DNA of 64,000 nucleotides from Nocardioides marmorisolisilvae (GTDB lineage Bacteria > Actinomycetota > Actinomycetes > Propionibacteriales > Nocardioidaceae). The position numbers were made by a program, and so were the translations under genes. Positions 1 to 11,822 of this stretch are shown one piece after another. The notes below the pieces were generated by a model. That model had not been told where the DNA came from. It made no database searches and saw only the letters and a list, made by a program, of their open reading frames with translations. The stretch lies in contig NZ_CP134227.1 of NCBI RefSeq assembly GCF_031656915.1, positions 2,170,001 through 2,234,000 on the forward strand, in the 5' to 3' direction. Positions within the stretch are counted from its first letter, which is position 1; every line of letters starts with the position of its first letter.

Positions 1-2486
1 GCCAGCAGCGCGGCGTCCACCTCCCAGCCCAACACGCTGGAGTGGTGGCAGTGCGGTTGCACGAGGATCTCGGTGCCGCTCAGGTCCGGCGGGTTCCACC
101 CTCGGGCCGTCAACAGCTCGGCGAGCGTGTGTACCCCGGTGGCGACGTCCTCGACTCGCGGGTCCTCGACCAGCTGCCGGGCATCCTCGCGCAACGCGGC
201 CAGACAGCTCGGCTCGAGCCCGACGACCGGGACCCCGGAGGCGACGTAGGGGTGCAGTGTCGCGACGGTCCGCGCGACGATCCGTCGGGCCGCGGTGAGC
301 TGGCCGGTGGTGATCCAGGTGAGCCCGCAGCACGCCGGCTCCGGGATGACGCCGACCCGCAGGCCCAGCGACTCCAGCAGCCGTACGGCGGCGCTGCCGG
401 TTTCGGCCGCGAACGCGTCGGTGAAGGAGTCCGCCCAGATCCAGACGTCCGGGGTCTCGGCGTGCTGGTCGCGCTCCCGGGACGTTTTGCGGCGGAAGGG
501 CACCTCCGAGAACGTCGGCAGGCTGCGCCGCTGGTCCACCCCGGCCGCCCACCGCGCCACTCGGGAGAGCCCGCGGCTGCGGAGCATCCGGTTGGCGAGC
601 CTCGGGGGTGTCATCCGGGCCCACAGCGGCAGCCGACCGAGCGCGTAGTGGCTGCGCGGCCGCGGCCGGTGGCGGTATTGCTGGTGCAGCACCTCGGACT
701 TGTAGGTCGCCATGTCGATCCCGGTCGGGCAGTCGTGTGCGCAGCCCTTGCAGGACAGACACAGGTCGAGCGCCTCGGTGACCGCGGGATCGTCGAACTC
801 CAGCGCGCCGGTGACCACGTCCTGCAGCACCCGGGCCCGACCGCGGGTCGAGTCCTTCTCGTTGCGGGTGGCGACGTACGACGGGCACATCACGCCGCCG
901 GAGGCGGTGTTGTCGGCCAGGCACTTGCCGACGCCCGTGCATCGGTGCACGGCTGCGGCCAGCGACCCGCCGTCGTGGGTCAGGCGTAGGAACGGCCGCT
1001 CGGCCCGACGAGGAGCGGCGAGCCGCAGGTCGGCGTCGAACGGCGCCGGCTCGACCAGCACGCCGGGGTTGAGCAGGTTGTCCGGGTCGAGTATCCGCTT
1101 GGCGCGGCTCATCAGCGCGAGGGCGTCGGCTGAGTACATCCGTCCGAGCAGCTCCGAGCGGGCCCGGCCGTCCCCGTGCTCGCCCGACATCGATCCGCCA
1201 TAGCCGGCGACCAGGTCGGCGGCGTCCTCGACGAATCGGCGGAACCGCTTGCGTCCATCGGCGTCGTCGAGCTCGAAGTCGATGCGCACGTGCACGCATC
1301 CGTCGCCGAAGTGTCCATAGGGGACGCCATCGAGGCGCGAGTCGTGCAGCAGGGCCTCGAAGTCGCGGAGATAGGCGCCGAGCCGCTCGGGCGGCACCGC
1401 GGCGTCCTCCCAGCCGGCGTGCGCCGGGCGGCTGAGCGTGCGAGCGGCGAGCCCGGCGCCGTCCTCCCGGATCCGCCAGAGCGCCGCCTGCTCGGCCGGA
1501 TCGGTGACCACGCGAGACGGTACGCCGGCTGCGGCGGCGACCGCCTCCGCCCGGGACCGCGCCTCCTCGGCCGTGCCGCCGGTGACCTCGGCGAACAGCC
1601 ACCCCGCCCCGGTCGGCAGCTCCGGGTGGCCGGGGACCAGCGACGCGATCCGGTCGTCGAGGCCCTCGCAGGCCACCAGGTCGAGCGCCAGCAGCGGCGG
1701 TACGGCGTCGCCGGCCTCGGCCATCGAGCCGTAGCCGAGCACCGCCAGCGCGCGGAACGCAGCGTCCTCGACAAGCCGGACGGTCGCGTCGAGCACGATG
1801 CCCAGCGTCCCCTCGGTGCCGACCAGGAACCGGTCGAAGCGGCGGCCGTTCTCGGGGAGCAGCTGATCGAACGAGTAGCCGCTGACCTGGCGGCCGAACC
1901 GGCCGAACTCTGTGCGGACCAGGCCCAGGTTCGCGTCCACCAAGGCGTCGAGGCGGTCGCTGGCGGTGACCGTCGTACCGTCGGCGAGCAGCACCGTCAG
2001 GCTCTCGACGTTGTCGACGGTGCGGCCGTAGCCCAGTGCCCGGGAGCCGCAGGCGTTGTTGCCGATCATTCCGCCGACTGTGCAGCGGGTGTGCGTGGAG
2101 GGGTCGGGGCCGAAGCGCAGCCCCAGGGCGACGGCCTCGCGCTGCAGCCGCGCGTGCACGACCCCGGGCTGGACGTGAGCGGTGCGGGCGTCGCGGTCGA
2201 GGGCGAGGATCCGGTTGAGGTGCTTGCTGGTGTCGACCACGATGCCTGGCCCGACCGCGTTGCCGGCGATGGACGTGCCGGCGCCACGCATGGTCAGCGG
2301 AACCGCGTGCTCACGGGCGACGGAGAGGACGGCGGCGATCTCATCGGTGGCCCGGGGGCGCACCACCACCCGGGGCGGGATCCGGTAGAGCGAGGCGTCG
2401 CTGGCGTAGAGCGATCGTGCCAGCGCCGAGTCGTCGACGTCGGTCACGCCCACCCGACGGAGCGCGTCGGCGAGCCCGTTCGTCAT
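1..2486 (-). CDS. FAD-linked oxidase with C-terminal 4Fe-4S/CCG domain, YdiJ-like (3' end outside window)
   Basis: Translates from ATG at 2486 through the left edge, so at least 828 residues are present and the C-terminus is missing. The N-terminal half is a PCMH-type FAD-binding domain (MRGAGTSIAGNAVGPG near residue 65, then GGMIGNNACGSRALGYGR). The second half carries a ferredoxin-type cluster C576-x2-C579-x2-C582-x3-C586-P and, at the window edge, a CCG-type motif (QPHCHHSS). This FAD plus Fe-S layout matches D-lactate, glycolate and D-2-hydroxyglutarate dehydrogenases, and the length fits the YdiJ type (about 1,000 residues), which passes electrons to the respiratory chain. It lies 23 bases behind the transhydrogenase gene, suggesting one operon. 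The substrate (D-2-hydroxyglutarate is favoured by context) is inference; the fold is secure. Confidence 0.85.
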   Translation of the reverse strand, partial: MTNGLADALRRVGVTDVDDSALARSLYASDASLYRIPPRVVVRPRATDEIAAVLSVAREHAVPLTMRGAGTSIAGNAVGPGIVVDTSKHLNRILALDRDARTAHVQPGVVHARLQREAVALGLRFGPDPSTHTRCTVGGMIGNNACGSRALGYGRTVDNVESLTVLLADGTTVTASDRLDALVDANLGLVRTEFGRFGRQVSGYSFDQLLPENGRRFDRFLVGTEGTLGIVLDATVRLVEDAAFRALAVLGYGSMAEAGDAVPPLLALDLVACEGLDDRIASLVPGHPELPTGAGWLFAEVTGGTAEEARSRAEAVAAAAGVPSRVVTDPAEQAALWRIREDGAGLAARTLSRPAHAGWEDAAVPPERLGAYLRDFEALLHDSRLDGVPYGHFGDGCVHVRIDFELDDADGRKRFRRFVEDAADLVAGYGGSMSGEHGDGRARSELLGRMYSADALALMSRAKRILDPDNLLNPGVLVEPAPFDADLRLAAPRRAERPFLRLTHDGGSLAAAVHRCTGVGKCLADNTASGGVMCPSYVATRNEKDSTRGRARVLQDVVTGALEFDDPAVTEALDLCLSCKGCAHDCPTGIDMATYKSEVLHQQYRHRPRPRSHYALGRLPLWARMTPPRLANRMLRSRGLSRVARWAAGVDQRRSLPTFSEVPFRRKTSRERDQHAETPDVWIWADSFTDAFAAETGSAAVRLLESLGLRVGVIPEPACCGLTWITTGQLTAARRIVARTVATLHPYVASGVPVVGLEPSCLAALREDARQLVEDPRVEDVATGVHTLAELLTARGWNPPDLSGTEILVQPHCHHSSVLGWEVDAALL

Positions 2487-2509
2487 GGGCACGATCCTCC
2501 CACCGTGCC

Positions 2510-3784
2510 TCACCAGAGCTGGAGGGACCTCCTGAGGATGGACGCGACGGCTTCCTCGGTCACATCGCGGGGCGCAGTGGCGAGCAGTCGCTGCTGCTTC
2601 ATCGCGCCTTCGACGAGGTCGTCGACGTCGCCGTCCCCGTAGCCGACCGCGGCCAGGCCGTTGGGGAGAGCGATGTCGCGCATCAGGTCGGTGAGCACGG
2701 CGGATAGCGCGTCGGGCCCGTCGTACTCGTGCCCGGGGGCGAGCAGGGCGGCCGCGCGGAGGTGCCGTCCCGGGTCCGCCTCGAAGGTCCAGCGGAACGC
2801 CTCGGGCGCGGTGAGCGAGACCGCCATCCCGTGCGGCACCATCGGCTCGTCGGCCGGGTAGCCGGCCGGGTGGAAGTCCCGCACGCGACCCGCGATCGGG
2901 TACGCGTTCGCGTGCGGGACGTGCACACCCGCGTTGCCGAAGCCCATCCCGGCGAACGTCGCAGCCATCGCCATCTGCTCACGGGCCGCGAGGTCGTCAC
3001 CGTGGTGGACCGCGGCGCGGAAGGATGTGGCGAGCAGCGTCATCGCCTTCTCCGACCACATGTCCGAGATCGGGTTGGCCCCGCAGTAGGGCACCCGCTG
3101 CTCGGGCTGCTTGCGGTCGTAGGAGGTGTAGGGCCGCGCGGTGTAGCTCTCGAGCGCGTGGCACAGGATGTCCATCCCGGAGGCGGCCGTGACGCCGGCC
3201 GGCTGGGTGACCGTGAGCGTCGGGTCGATCACGGCCAGCGTGGGCCGCAGCCGCGGGTGGCTGATTCCGGTCTTCACCTTCAAGGAGAGCACGTCCAGCA
3301 CGCAGACCGTGGTCGACTCCGAGCCGGTACCGGTCGTGGTGGGCACGGCCACCAACGGCTTGAGCGGGTGCTCCGGCTCCCGGGCCCTGCCGACCGGGGC
3401 GTTGAGATAGTCCATCAGGTCGCCGTCGTTGCTGGTGAGCAGGTTCACCGCCTTCGCGGTGTCGATCGCCGATCCGCCGCCGACGGCCACGAACGCGTCC
3501 CAGGGTCCGGTGCCACGGGCGTGCTCGATCGCCGCGGTCAGGCTGGCGTCGGTGGGCTCCACGTGCACGCCGTCGTACACCGCCGTCTCGATGCCGTACG
3601 TCGCGATCTGCTCGGCGACCCGCTCGGGATGCCCGGTGGCGGCGACCCCGGGATCGGTGACGACCAGCACTCGGCGCGCACCGAGGCGACTGAGGTCATG
3701 CCCGATCTCGTCCGACGCGCCGGCGCCGAACTTCAGCGTCGGCGCCCCGTAGGTGAAGACGGTCTCGGCTCCGGGATGGCTCAT
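2510..3784 (-). CDS. Hydroxyacid-oxoacid transhydrogenase (iron-containing alcohol dehydrogenase family, ADHFE1 type)
   Basis: A 424-residue group III alcohol dehydrogenase. It shows the NAD-site motif GGGSAIDTAKAVN near residue 100, and metal-ligand segments SGMDILCHALE (near 200), VPHANAYP (near 288) and VPHGMAVS (near 315). The block SYDRKQPEQRVPYCGANP is typical of the ADHFE1/HOT branch rather than of simple alcohol dehydrogenases. HOT enzymes use tightly bound NAD to convert 4-hydroxybutyrate plus 2-oxoglutarate into succinate semialdehyde plus D-2-hydroxyglutarate. The ATG at 3784 overlaps the stop of the upstream Nudix gene (ATGA), which fixes the start and suggests coupled translation. 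The next gene downstream is an FAD/Fe-S dehydrogenase that could oxidise the D-2-hydroxyglutarate product. The family call is firm; the in vivo substrate is inferred. Confidence 0.88.
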   Translation of the reverse strand: MSHPGAETVFTYGAPTLKFGAGASDEIGHDLSRLGARRVLVVTDPGVAATGHPERVAEQIATYGIETAVYDGVHVEPTDASLTAAIEHARGTGPWDAFVAVGGGSAIDTAKAVNLLTSNDGDLMDYLNAPVGRAREPEHPLKPLVAVPTTTGTGSESTTVCVLDVLSLKVKTGISHPRLRPTLAVIDPTLTVTQPAGVTAASGMDILCHALESYTARPYTSYDRKQPEQRVPYCGANPISDMWSEKAMTLLATSFRAAVHHGDDLAAREQMAMAATFAGMGFGNAGVHVPHANAYPIAGRVRDFHPAGYPADEPMVPHGMAVSLTAPEAFRWTFEADPGRHLRAAALLAPGHEYDGPDALSAVLTDLMRDIALPNGLAAVGYGDGDVDDLVEGAMKQQRLLATAPRDVTEEAVASILRRSLQLW

Positions 3785-4677
3785 GACGGCCACGCTAGTG
3801 CTGTGCGGACCAACTCGGTGACCGGGACCGTGCCGTCGTCGATGTCGGTGCGGTCGATCCAAGCGACGGCATCCGTGGTGCCATCGTGCTCGACCACCCG
3901 CGGCGCCGCGCCCGCCCGCCCCACCTCGACGGCGAAGACGAGGTTCACCGCGTGGAAGTCCTCGTGCCGGCCGTCGGGTGCGTTACCCACAAGATGCAGG
4001 TCGTGCACGCCGAGCAACCGACCGACGTGCGCCTCCAGTCCGGTCTCCTCGAGCAGCTCACGGGACAAGGCGTCCTCGGGAGCCTCTCCGTGGTCCACTC
4101 CCCCGCCCGGCAGCGTCCATCGGCCGGTCTCCACGGCACGGTCGGACAGTCGCGCCAGCAGCACGGCGTCGCCCCGCCGTACCAGCGCCTTGGCCGCCAG
4201 CCGTTGCCGTCGCGTCGGGGCGTGGGCGGCGAGCGCGTCGGTGACCATCCTCACCACCGGCACCTTCCCGGAGCGGACGTCGGCCAGCCGGTGCCATCGA
4301 GCATCCACCGTGGATCCGTCCTCCTCCACGACGTGCGGATCGGGGGAGTCCAGCGGCACCCACCCCTCGAAGACCATCCGCACCGAGTGCAGCTCCACGG
4401 CAGGCACGGTCGGGTCCGTCGTGGTCCGCACCGCTGAGTCGATCCAGGCCCGGTCCCCCACCGTGACACGCAGACCGGTCTCCTCGTGCACCTCGCGGAC
4501 CACGGCGTCGCGGGGATGCTCGCCGAATTCGATGCCCCCGCCGGGCAGCGTCCAGATCTCGTCGGGTGACAGGTAGGGGGCCAGGCGGGAGAGCAGGATC
4601 TCGGCGTCGCGAATGATGACGGCGTACGCCGCCACCCGCTGCCGACCGGGCAGGTCGTGTGAGCCATGCCTCGTCAT
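3781..4677 (-). CDS. Tandem double Nudix hydrolase
   Basis: A 298-residue protein made of two complete Nudix domains. The first Nudix box (residues about 45-67) reads GGGIEFGE...REVHEETGL and the second (about 190-212) reads GGGVDHGE...RELLEETGL, so both keep the G-x5-E-x7-R-E-x2-E-E-x-G core. Nudix enzymes cleave nucleoside diphosphates linked to another moiety; the substrate cannot be read here. The start at 4677 (MTRHGSH) was chosen over longer in-frame extensions because those would run into the divergent acyltransferase. Only 37 bases separate the two divergent starts. The stop overlaps the transhydrogenase start by four bases, placing this gene first in the operon. The second domain could act on NAD-type metabolites used by its neighbour, but that is speculation. 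Confidence 0.85.
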   Translation of the reverse strand: MTRHGSHDLPGRQRVAAYAVIIRDAEILLSRLAPYLSPDEIWTLPGGGIEFGEHPRDAVVREVHEETGLRVTVGDRAWIDSAVRTTTDPTVPAVELHSVRMVFEGWVPLDSPDPHVVEEDGSTVDARWHRLADVRSGKVPVVRMVTDALAAHAPTRRQRLAAKALVRRGDAVLLARLSDRAVETGRWTLPGGGVDHGEAPEDALSRELLEETGLEAHVGRLLGVHDLHLVGNAPDGRHEDFHAVNLVFAVEVGRAGAAPRVVEHDGTTDAVAWIDRTDIDDGTVPVTELVRTALAWPS

Positions 4678-4714
4678 GCTGGGGAGTCTAAGAGGGGCCG
4701 GTACGTTCGGGGCC

Positions 4715-5818
4715 ATGCGCCAACAGCCGTCGACGCACCGTGACCCCTGGTTCGACAATGCCAAGTTCCTGCTGATCTGCCTCGTGGTGGTCGGCCACTC
4801 GTGGGCCCTGCTTGAGGCCAACGCCACCGAGGACTGGCTCTACCGCTTCCTCTACGCGTGGCATATGCCGGCCTTCGCCCTGATCACGGGCCACTTCTCC
4901 AGGTCGTTCACGTGGTCACCGCGACGGCTCCGGTCTCTGGTGACCACGGTGGCGATCCCGTACGTCGTCTTCGAGGGCGCGCTGGCCTGGGTACAGGTCC
5001 ACCTCGGCCACCGGGACCTCCACGACCTCTGGATCAATCCGCACTGGCCGATGTGGTACCTCGCCGCGCTGTTCGTCTGGCGGCTGCTGACCCCGGTCCT
5101 GCTCCGGGTCCCGGCGCCGGTGACCGTCTCGGTGCTGGCCAGCCTCACCGGAGGCCTTTGGGCAGGAGACGTGCTCGACCTGTCCCGCATCGTCGGCATG
5201 CTGCCGTTCTTCGTGCTGGGGCTGACCCTGCACCGCGGGCACTGGGAGCTGCTCAACACACCGCGCGCCCGGCTCTGGGCGCTGGCCACGATGGCGACGC
5301 TGCTCGGCCTGGCACGAGTCCCGTCGGACTGGGTCCCAACGGAGTGGCTCTACTACCGCACGCCGTACGCCGGCCTGGACACCAACCTGCTCCAGGCGGC
5401 GAGCATCCGGATGGTGCTGCTGATCGTCGGCACGGCCGGCGCGCTGGCGTTCCTGGCACTCGCGCCACGCCGCCACTCCTGGCTCACCGGGCTGGGCACG
5501 GCGACGATCGTGGTGTACCTGTTCCACGGCTTCGCGGTCCTGCCGGTCAGGTTCTCCGGGTTCCCGGCCTGGTCGGTGGGACACCCGGTCCTCGGGCTCG
5601 CCGTGACCACCGCGGGCGCTGTCGTGGTGGCCACCCTTCTGGCCTGGCCGCCGGTGTCACGACGGCTGCACGTGCTGGTGGACCCGATCGGGTCGCTGCA
5701 GCGTCTGCGCAGCGCGACCAGTCGTCAGGCAGGGCCGGCGGGGCGGACCGAGGTCCGGCCCGTCCCCGCGATCCGCTGCGACCCGCCACTGAGGCTCCCG
5801 GCCGGCGCCGGCTGGTGA
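4715..5818 (+). CDS. Membrane acyltransferase 3 family protein (fucose 4-O-acetylase-like)
   Basis: A 367-residue polytopic membrane protein. It opens with DPWFDNAKFLLICLVVVGHSW, the typical first helix of acyltransferase-3/fucose-4-O-acetylase-like enzymes with the conserved His in VVGH. It continues with FALITGHFSR, an Arg-rich loop (SPRRLRSLVTT) and about nine or ten further hydrophobic helices. Such enzymes transfer acetyl groups to sugars or other cell-surface acceptors using a cytoplasmic acyl donor. It stands alone on the plus strand, divergent from the Nudix operon and convergent with the flavoprotein gene, so no partner identifies its acceptor. The ATG at 4715 was chosen because the conserved first helix follows within ten residues. 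The last 30 or so residues are an Arg/Pro-rich cytoplasmic tail. Confidence 0.8.
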   Translation: MRQQPSTHRDPWFDNAKFLLICLVVVGHSWALLEANATEDWLYRFLYAWHMPAFALITGHFSRSFTWSPRRLRSLVTTVAIPYVVFEGALAWVQVHLGHRDLHDLWINPHWPMWYLAALFVWRLLTPVLLRVPAPVTVSVLASLTGGLWAGDVLDLSRIVGMLPFFVLGLTLHRGHWELLNTPRARLWALATMATLLGLARVPSDWVPTEWLYYRTPYAGLDTNLLQAASIRMVLLIVGTAGALAFLALAPRRHSWLTGLGTATIVVYLFHGFAVLPVRFSGFPAWSVGHPVLGLAVTTAGAVVVATLLAWPPVSRRLHVLVDPIGSLQRLRSATSRQAGPAGRTEVRPVPAIRCDPPLRLPAGAGW

Positions 5819-5824
5819 CCCGGT

Positions 5825-5867
5825 CCTGAACGGCTCAGACCTGAACGGCTCAGCTCAACGGATCAGC
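5825..5867. repeat. 15-bp tandem repeat at a convergent gene junction
   Basis: The unit CCTGAACGGCTCAG(A/C) occurs twice without a gap (5825-5839 and 5840-5854). A degraded third copy (TCAACGGATCAGC) runs into the last codons of the flavoprotein gene. It fills the 44-base space between two convergent stop codons. No strong hairpin is formed, so a terminator role is not supported. Confidence 0.6.
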
Positions 5868-7107
5868 TGAAGGGGGGCCGGTGGTCGAGCCGGACCGAGC
5901 GGCGCCCCGCCCAGCGCCACACCCGCGCGGCGCGGTCCCGGTCCTCGTCGGTGACCAGGTTGCCCATCCATCGCAGCGCCAGCGTCATCAGCCAGTCGCT
6001 GCGCATGCCAGCCGGGCCGAGCGCGGCCACGATGCGCGGGTTCGTCGCCACCAGGCCCAGCCTGCGCGCGATCGAGAACGCCTCGCCGTAGTGGTCGCGC
6101 AGCAGCTGCGGCCACACCGTGGCGAGGTCCTCGTCGAGCACCTCCGCGAGCAGCCGGCCCGTCTCGAGACCGTAGTCGATCCCCTCGCCGTTCAACGGGT
6201 TGACGCAGGCTGCCGCGTCCCCGACCAGAGCCCAGTTGGGTCCGGCCACGTTGCTCACCGCACCTCCCATCGGCAGCATCGCGCTGGTCGGGAGGCGCAG
6301 CTCGCCGTCGAGCTGGAAGTCCTCGCGCCGCTGGTCGGCGTAGTGCTGCATCAGCGGACGCAGCGCCAGCTTCGCCGGGCGTCGAGCAGTCGCCAGGGTG
6401 CCCACGCCGAGGTTCACCCGGCCGTCGCCGAGCGGGAAGATCCAGCCGTAGCCGGAGAGCACCTTGCCGTCCTCGCCGCGCAGCTCCAGGTGTGAGCTGA
6501 TCCAGGGATCGTCGTGCATCGCGGAGTCGACGTAGCTGCGGGCGGCGACGCCGTACACGGTGTCGCGGTGCCAAGCACGTCCCAGCCGCTTGCCCAGCGG
6601 CGACCGGACGCCGTCGGCGACCACCAGACGTTGGCAGCCGATCTCGACCTGCTCGCCTCCGGTGTCCACGACGACGCCGGCGACCCGATCACCCTCCATC
6701 CGGACATCGACGGCGCGGGCACCGTCGACACCGGTCGCGCCCGCCTTCAGCGCGGTGCTGCGCAGGTGGTCGTCGAGCTCGGTCCGGGCGACCGCAGAGC
6801 CGTACGCCGGCAGTCCGGCGCCCTGGCCCGGCCACGGCAGCAGCAGGGTCTGCCCGAAGCCGTGCGCGCGGAGTCCGTGGTTGACGGTGTGCGAACGCAC
6901 CCAGTCGTCGAGGCCGAGACGCTGCAGCTCCCCGATCGCCCGAGGAGTCAGTCCGTCACCGCAGGTCTTGTCGCGCGGGAAGACCGCGGCGTCGACCAGG
7001 GTGACCTCGCGCCCGGCGCGCGCCGCCCAGGTCGCGGCAGCGGAGCCGGCCGGTCCGGCACCGACGACCAGGACGTCGGTGCGGGCGGCGGCGGGCATGG
7101 TCGTCAC
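5863..7107 (-). CDS. Geranylgeranyl reductase family FAD-dependent oxidoreductase (MenJ-like)
   Basis: A 414-residue flavoprotein with an N-terminal Rossmann FAD motif (VVGAGPAGSAAA), the family signature FPRDKTCGDGLTPRA near residue 43-57, and a second FAD block ALVGDAAACVNPLNGEGI. These mark the geranylgeranyl reductase/digeranylglycerophospholipid reductase family. In actinobacteria members include MenJ, which saturates one isoprene unit of menaquinone, and various hydroxylase-like paralogues. The GTG at 7107 is preferred over an ATG nine bases later because AGGA lies seven bases upstream of the GTG. It is 23 bases downstream of the pterin dehydratase/VOC fusion, so the pair is probably cotranscribed. 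A menaquinone role is plausible, but no menaquinone genes are adjacent to support it. Confidence 0.8.
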   Translation of the reverse strand: MTTMPAAARTDVLVVGAGPAGSAAATWAARAGREVTLVDAAVFPRDKTCGDGLTPRAIGELQRLGLDDWVRSHTVNHGLRAHGFGQTLLLPWPGQGAGLPAYGSAVARTELDDHLRSTALKAGATGVDGARAVDVRMEGDRVAGVVVDTGGEQVEIGCQRLVVADGVRSPLGKRLGRAWHRDTVYGVAARSYVDSAMHDDPWISSHLELRGEDGKVLSGYGWIFPLGDGRVNLGVGTLATARRPAKLALRPLMQHYADQRREDFQLDGELRLPTSAMLPMGGAVSNVAGPNWALVGDAAACVNPLNGEGIDYGLETGRLLAEVLDEDLATVWPQLLRDHYGEAFSIARRLGLVATNPRIVAALGPAGMRSDWLMTLALRWMGNLVTDEDRDRAARVWRWAGRRSVRLDHRPPFS

Positions 7108-7130
7108 CGCCCCATCCTCTCAGGAGCTGC

Positions 7131-7778
7131 TCATCGCCCAGCATGGGTGCAGATGCAGGCCCGGTTGTCCTGCGGGTCCGCGAGCACGGTGAAGCTCGGT
7201 GCGTGGGAGTCGTCGACGACGGTGCCGCCGGCCTCGAGAGCAGCAGCGATCCGGGCATCGGCCTCGTCGGGGGCAACCCACACGTCGAAGTGCCAGCGCT
7301 GCCGCGGGGTGTCGTGGGCGTCGGTGTCTTGGAACCACACCGTGGACACGAAGCCCAGCGGGTCGACGACCTCCTCGCCATCGGTCTCCGGCAGGCCGAG
7401 CAGCGCCCGCCAGAACGGCAGCACCTCGGCGGTCGCCCAGGTGTCCAGGCCGGCCTCGACGAGCGTGAGCCCCTGTGGCTCGGCGACCACACCGCGCTCG
7501 GCGGCGAGCTCGCTGATCCGCCGGGCCAGGTCGACGTCGCGCTGCGTCTTCGCCCCGACGTCGTGGCTGAAGAGGGCCACCTGCAGGTGGGTGTAGCGCA
7601 GGTCGAGGTCCGGGTGGTGGTTCATCTCCTCGGCCACCGCCCCGATCGCGTTGACGAGGTCCAGTCCGGTGGCGAAGTCACCGGTGCGGAACCTGGCGTG
7701 CAGCTTCGACTGCAGGGTGCGCCAGTCGGCGAGTCCGAGCGTGGCGATGTGGTCTCCGGTCAGCTTGGTTTCGCTCAC
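7131..7778 (-). CDS. Pterin-4a-carbinolamine dehydratase-like/VOC domain fusion
   Basis: A 215-residue two-domain protein. Residues 1 to about 95 match 4a-hydroxytetrahydrobiopterin dehydratase (DCoH/PCD): the active-site stretch [20 protein letters not shown] keeps the two His residues of NHHPD and the later His of THLQV. Residues about 105-215 form a VOC/glyoxalase-like domain ([40 protein letters not shown]). PCD recycles oxidised pterin cofactor; VOC domains bind metals or ligands and catalyse diverse reactions. The GTG at 7778 has an upstream AAGG at good spacing. The fusion appears as a recurrent actinobacterial architecture from memory. No pterin-dependent hydroxylase gene is nearby, so the role may not be phenylalanine metabolism. 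Confidence 0.8.
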   Translation of the reverse strand: MSETKLTGDHIATLGLADWRTLQSKLHARFRTGDFATGLDLVNAIGAVAEEMNHHPDLDLRYTHLQVALFSHDVGAKTQRDVDLARRISELAAERGVVAEPQGLTLVEAGLDTWATAEVLPFWRALLGLPETDGEEVVDPLGFVSTVWFQDTDAHDTPRQRWHFDVWVAPDEADARIAAALEAGGTVVDDSHAPSFTVLADPQDNRACICTHAGR

Positions 7779-7802
7779 GCCCCCACCTTGCCACGAAATG
7801 CC

Positions 7803-7835
7803 GACAGCCCCCACCCTGCACGGGTGGGGGCTGTC
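7803..7835 (-). terminator. Perfect 14-bp hairpin after rpoC
   Basis: GACAGCCCCCACCC and its exact reverse complement flank a five-base loop. The hairpin starts 8 bases beyond the rpoC stop, before the next minus-strand gene. The downstream U-run is short (TTT), as is common for actinobacterial intrinsic terminators. Confidence 0.8.
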
Positions 7836-7843
7836 GCCTGCGG

Positions 7844-11728
<3,885 letters not shown>

Positions 11729-11822
11729 GATGGCTGCTGTCCTTCGTTAGTGTTCTTAAATCTCTTGGTGGGGGGCGGAGGAGGCGGCGCATCCGCAGCG
11801 GTGCCGGACGCGCCGCCCGACC

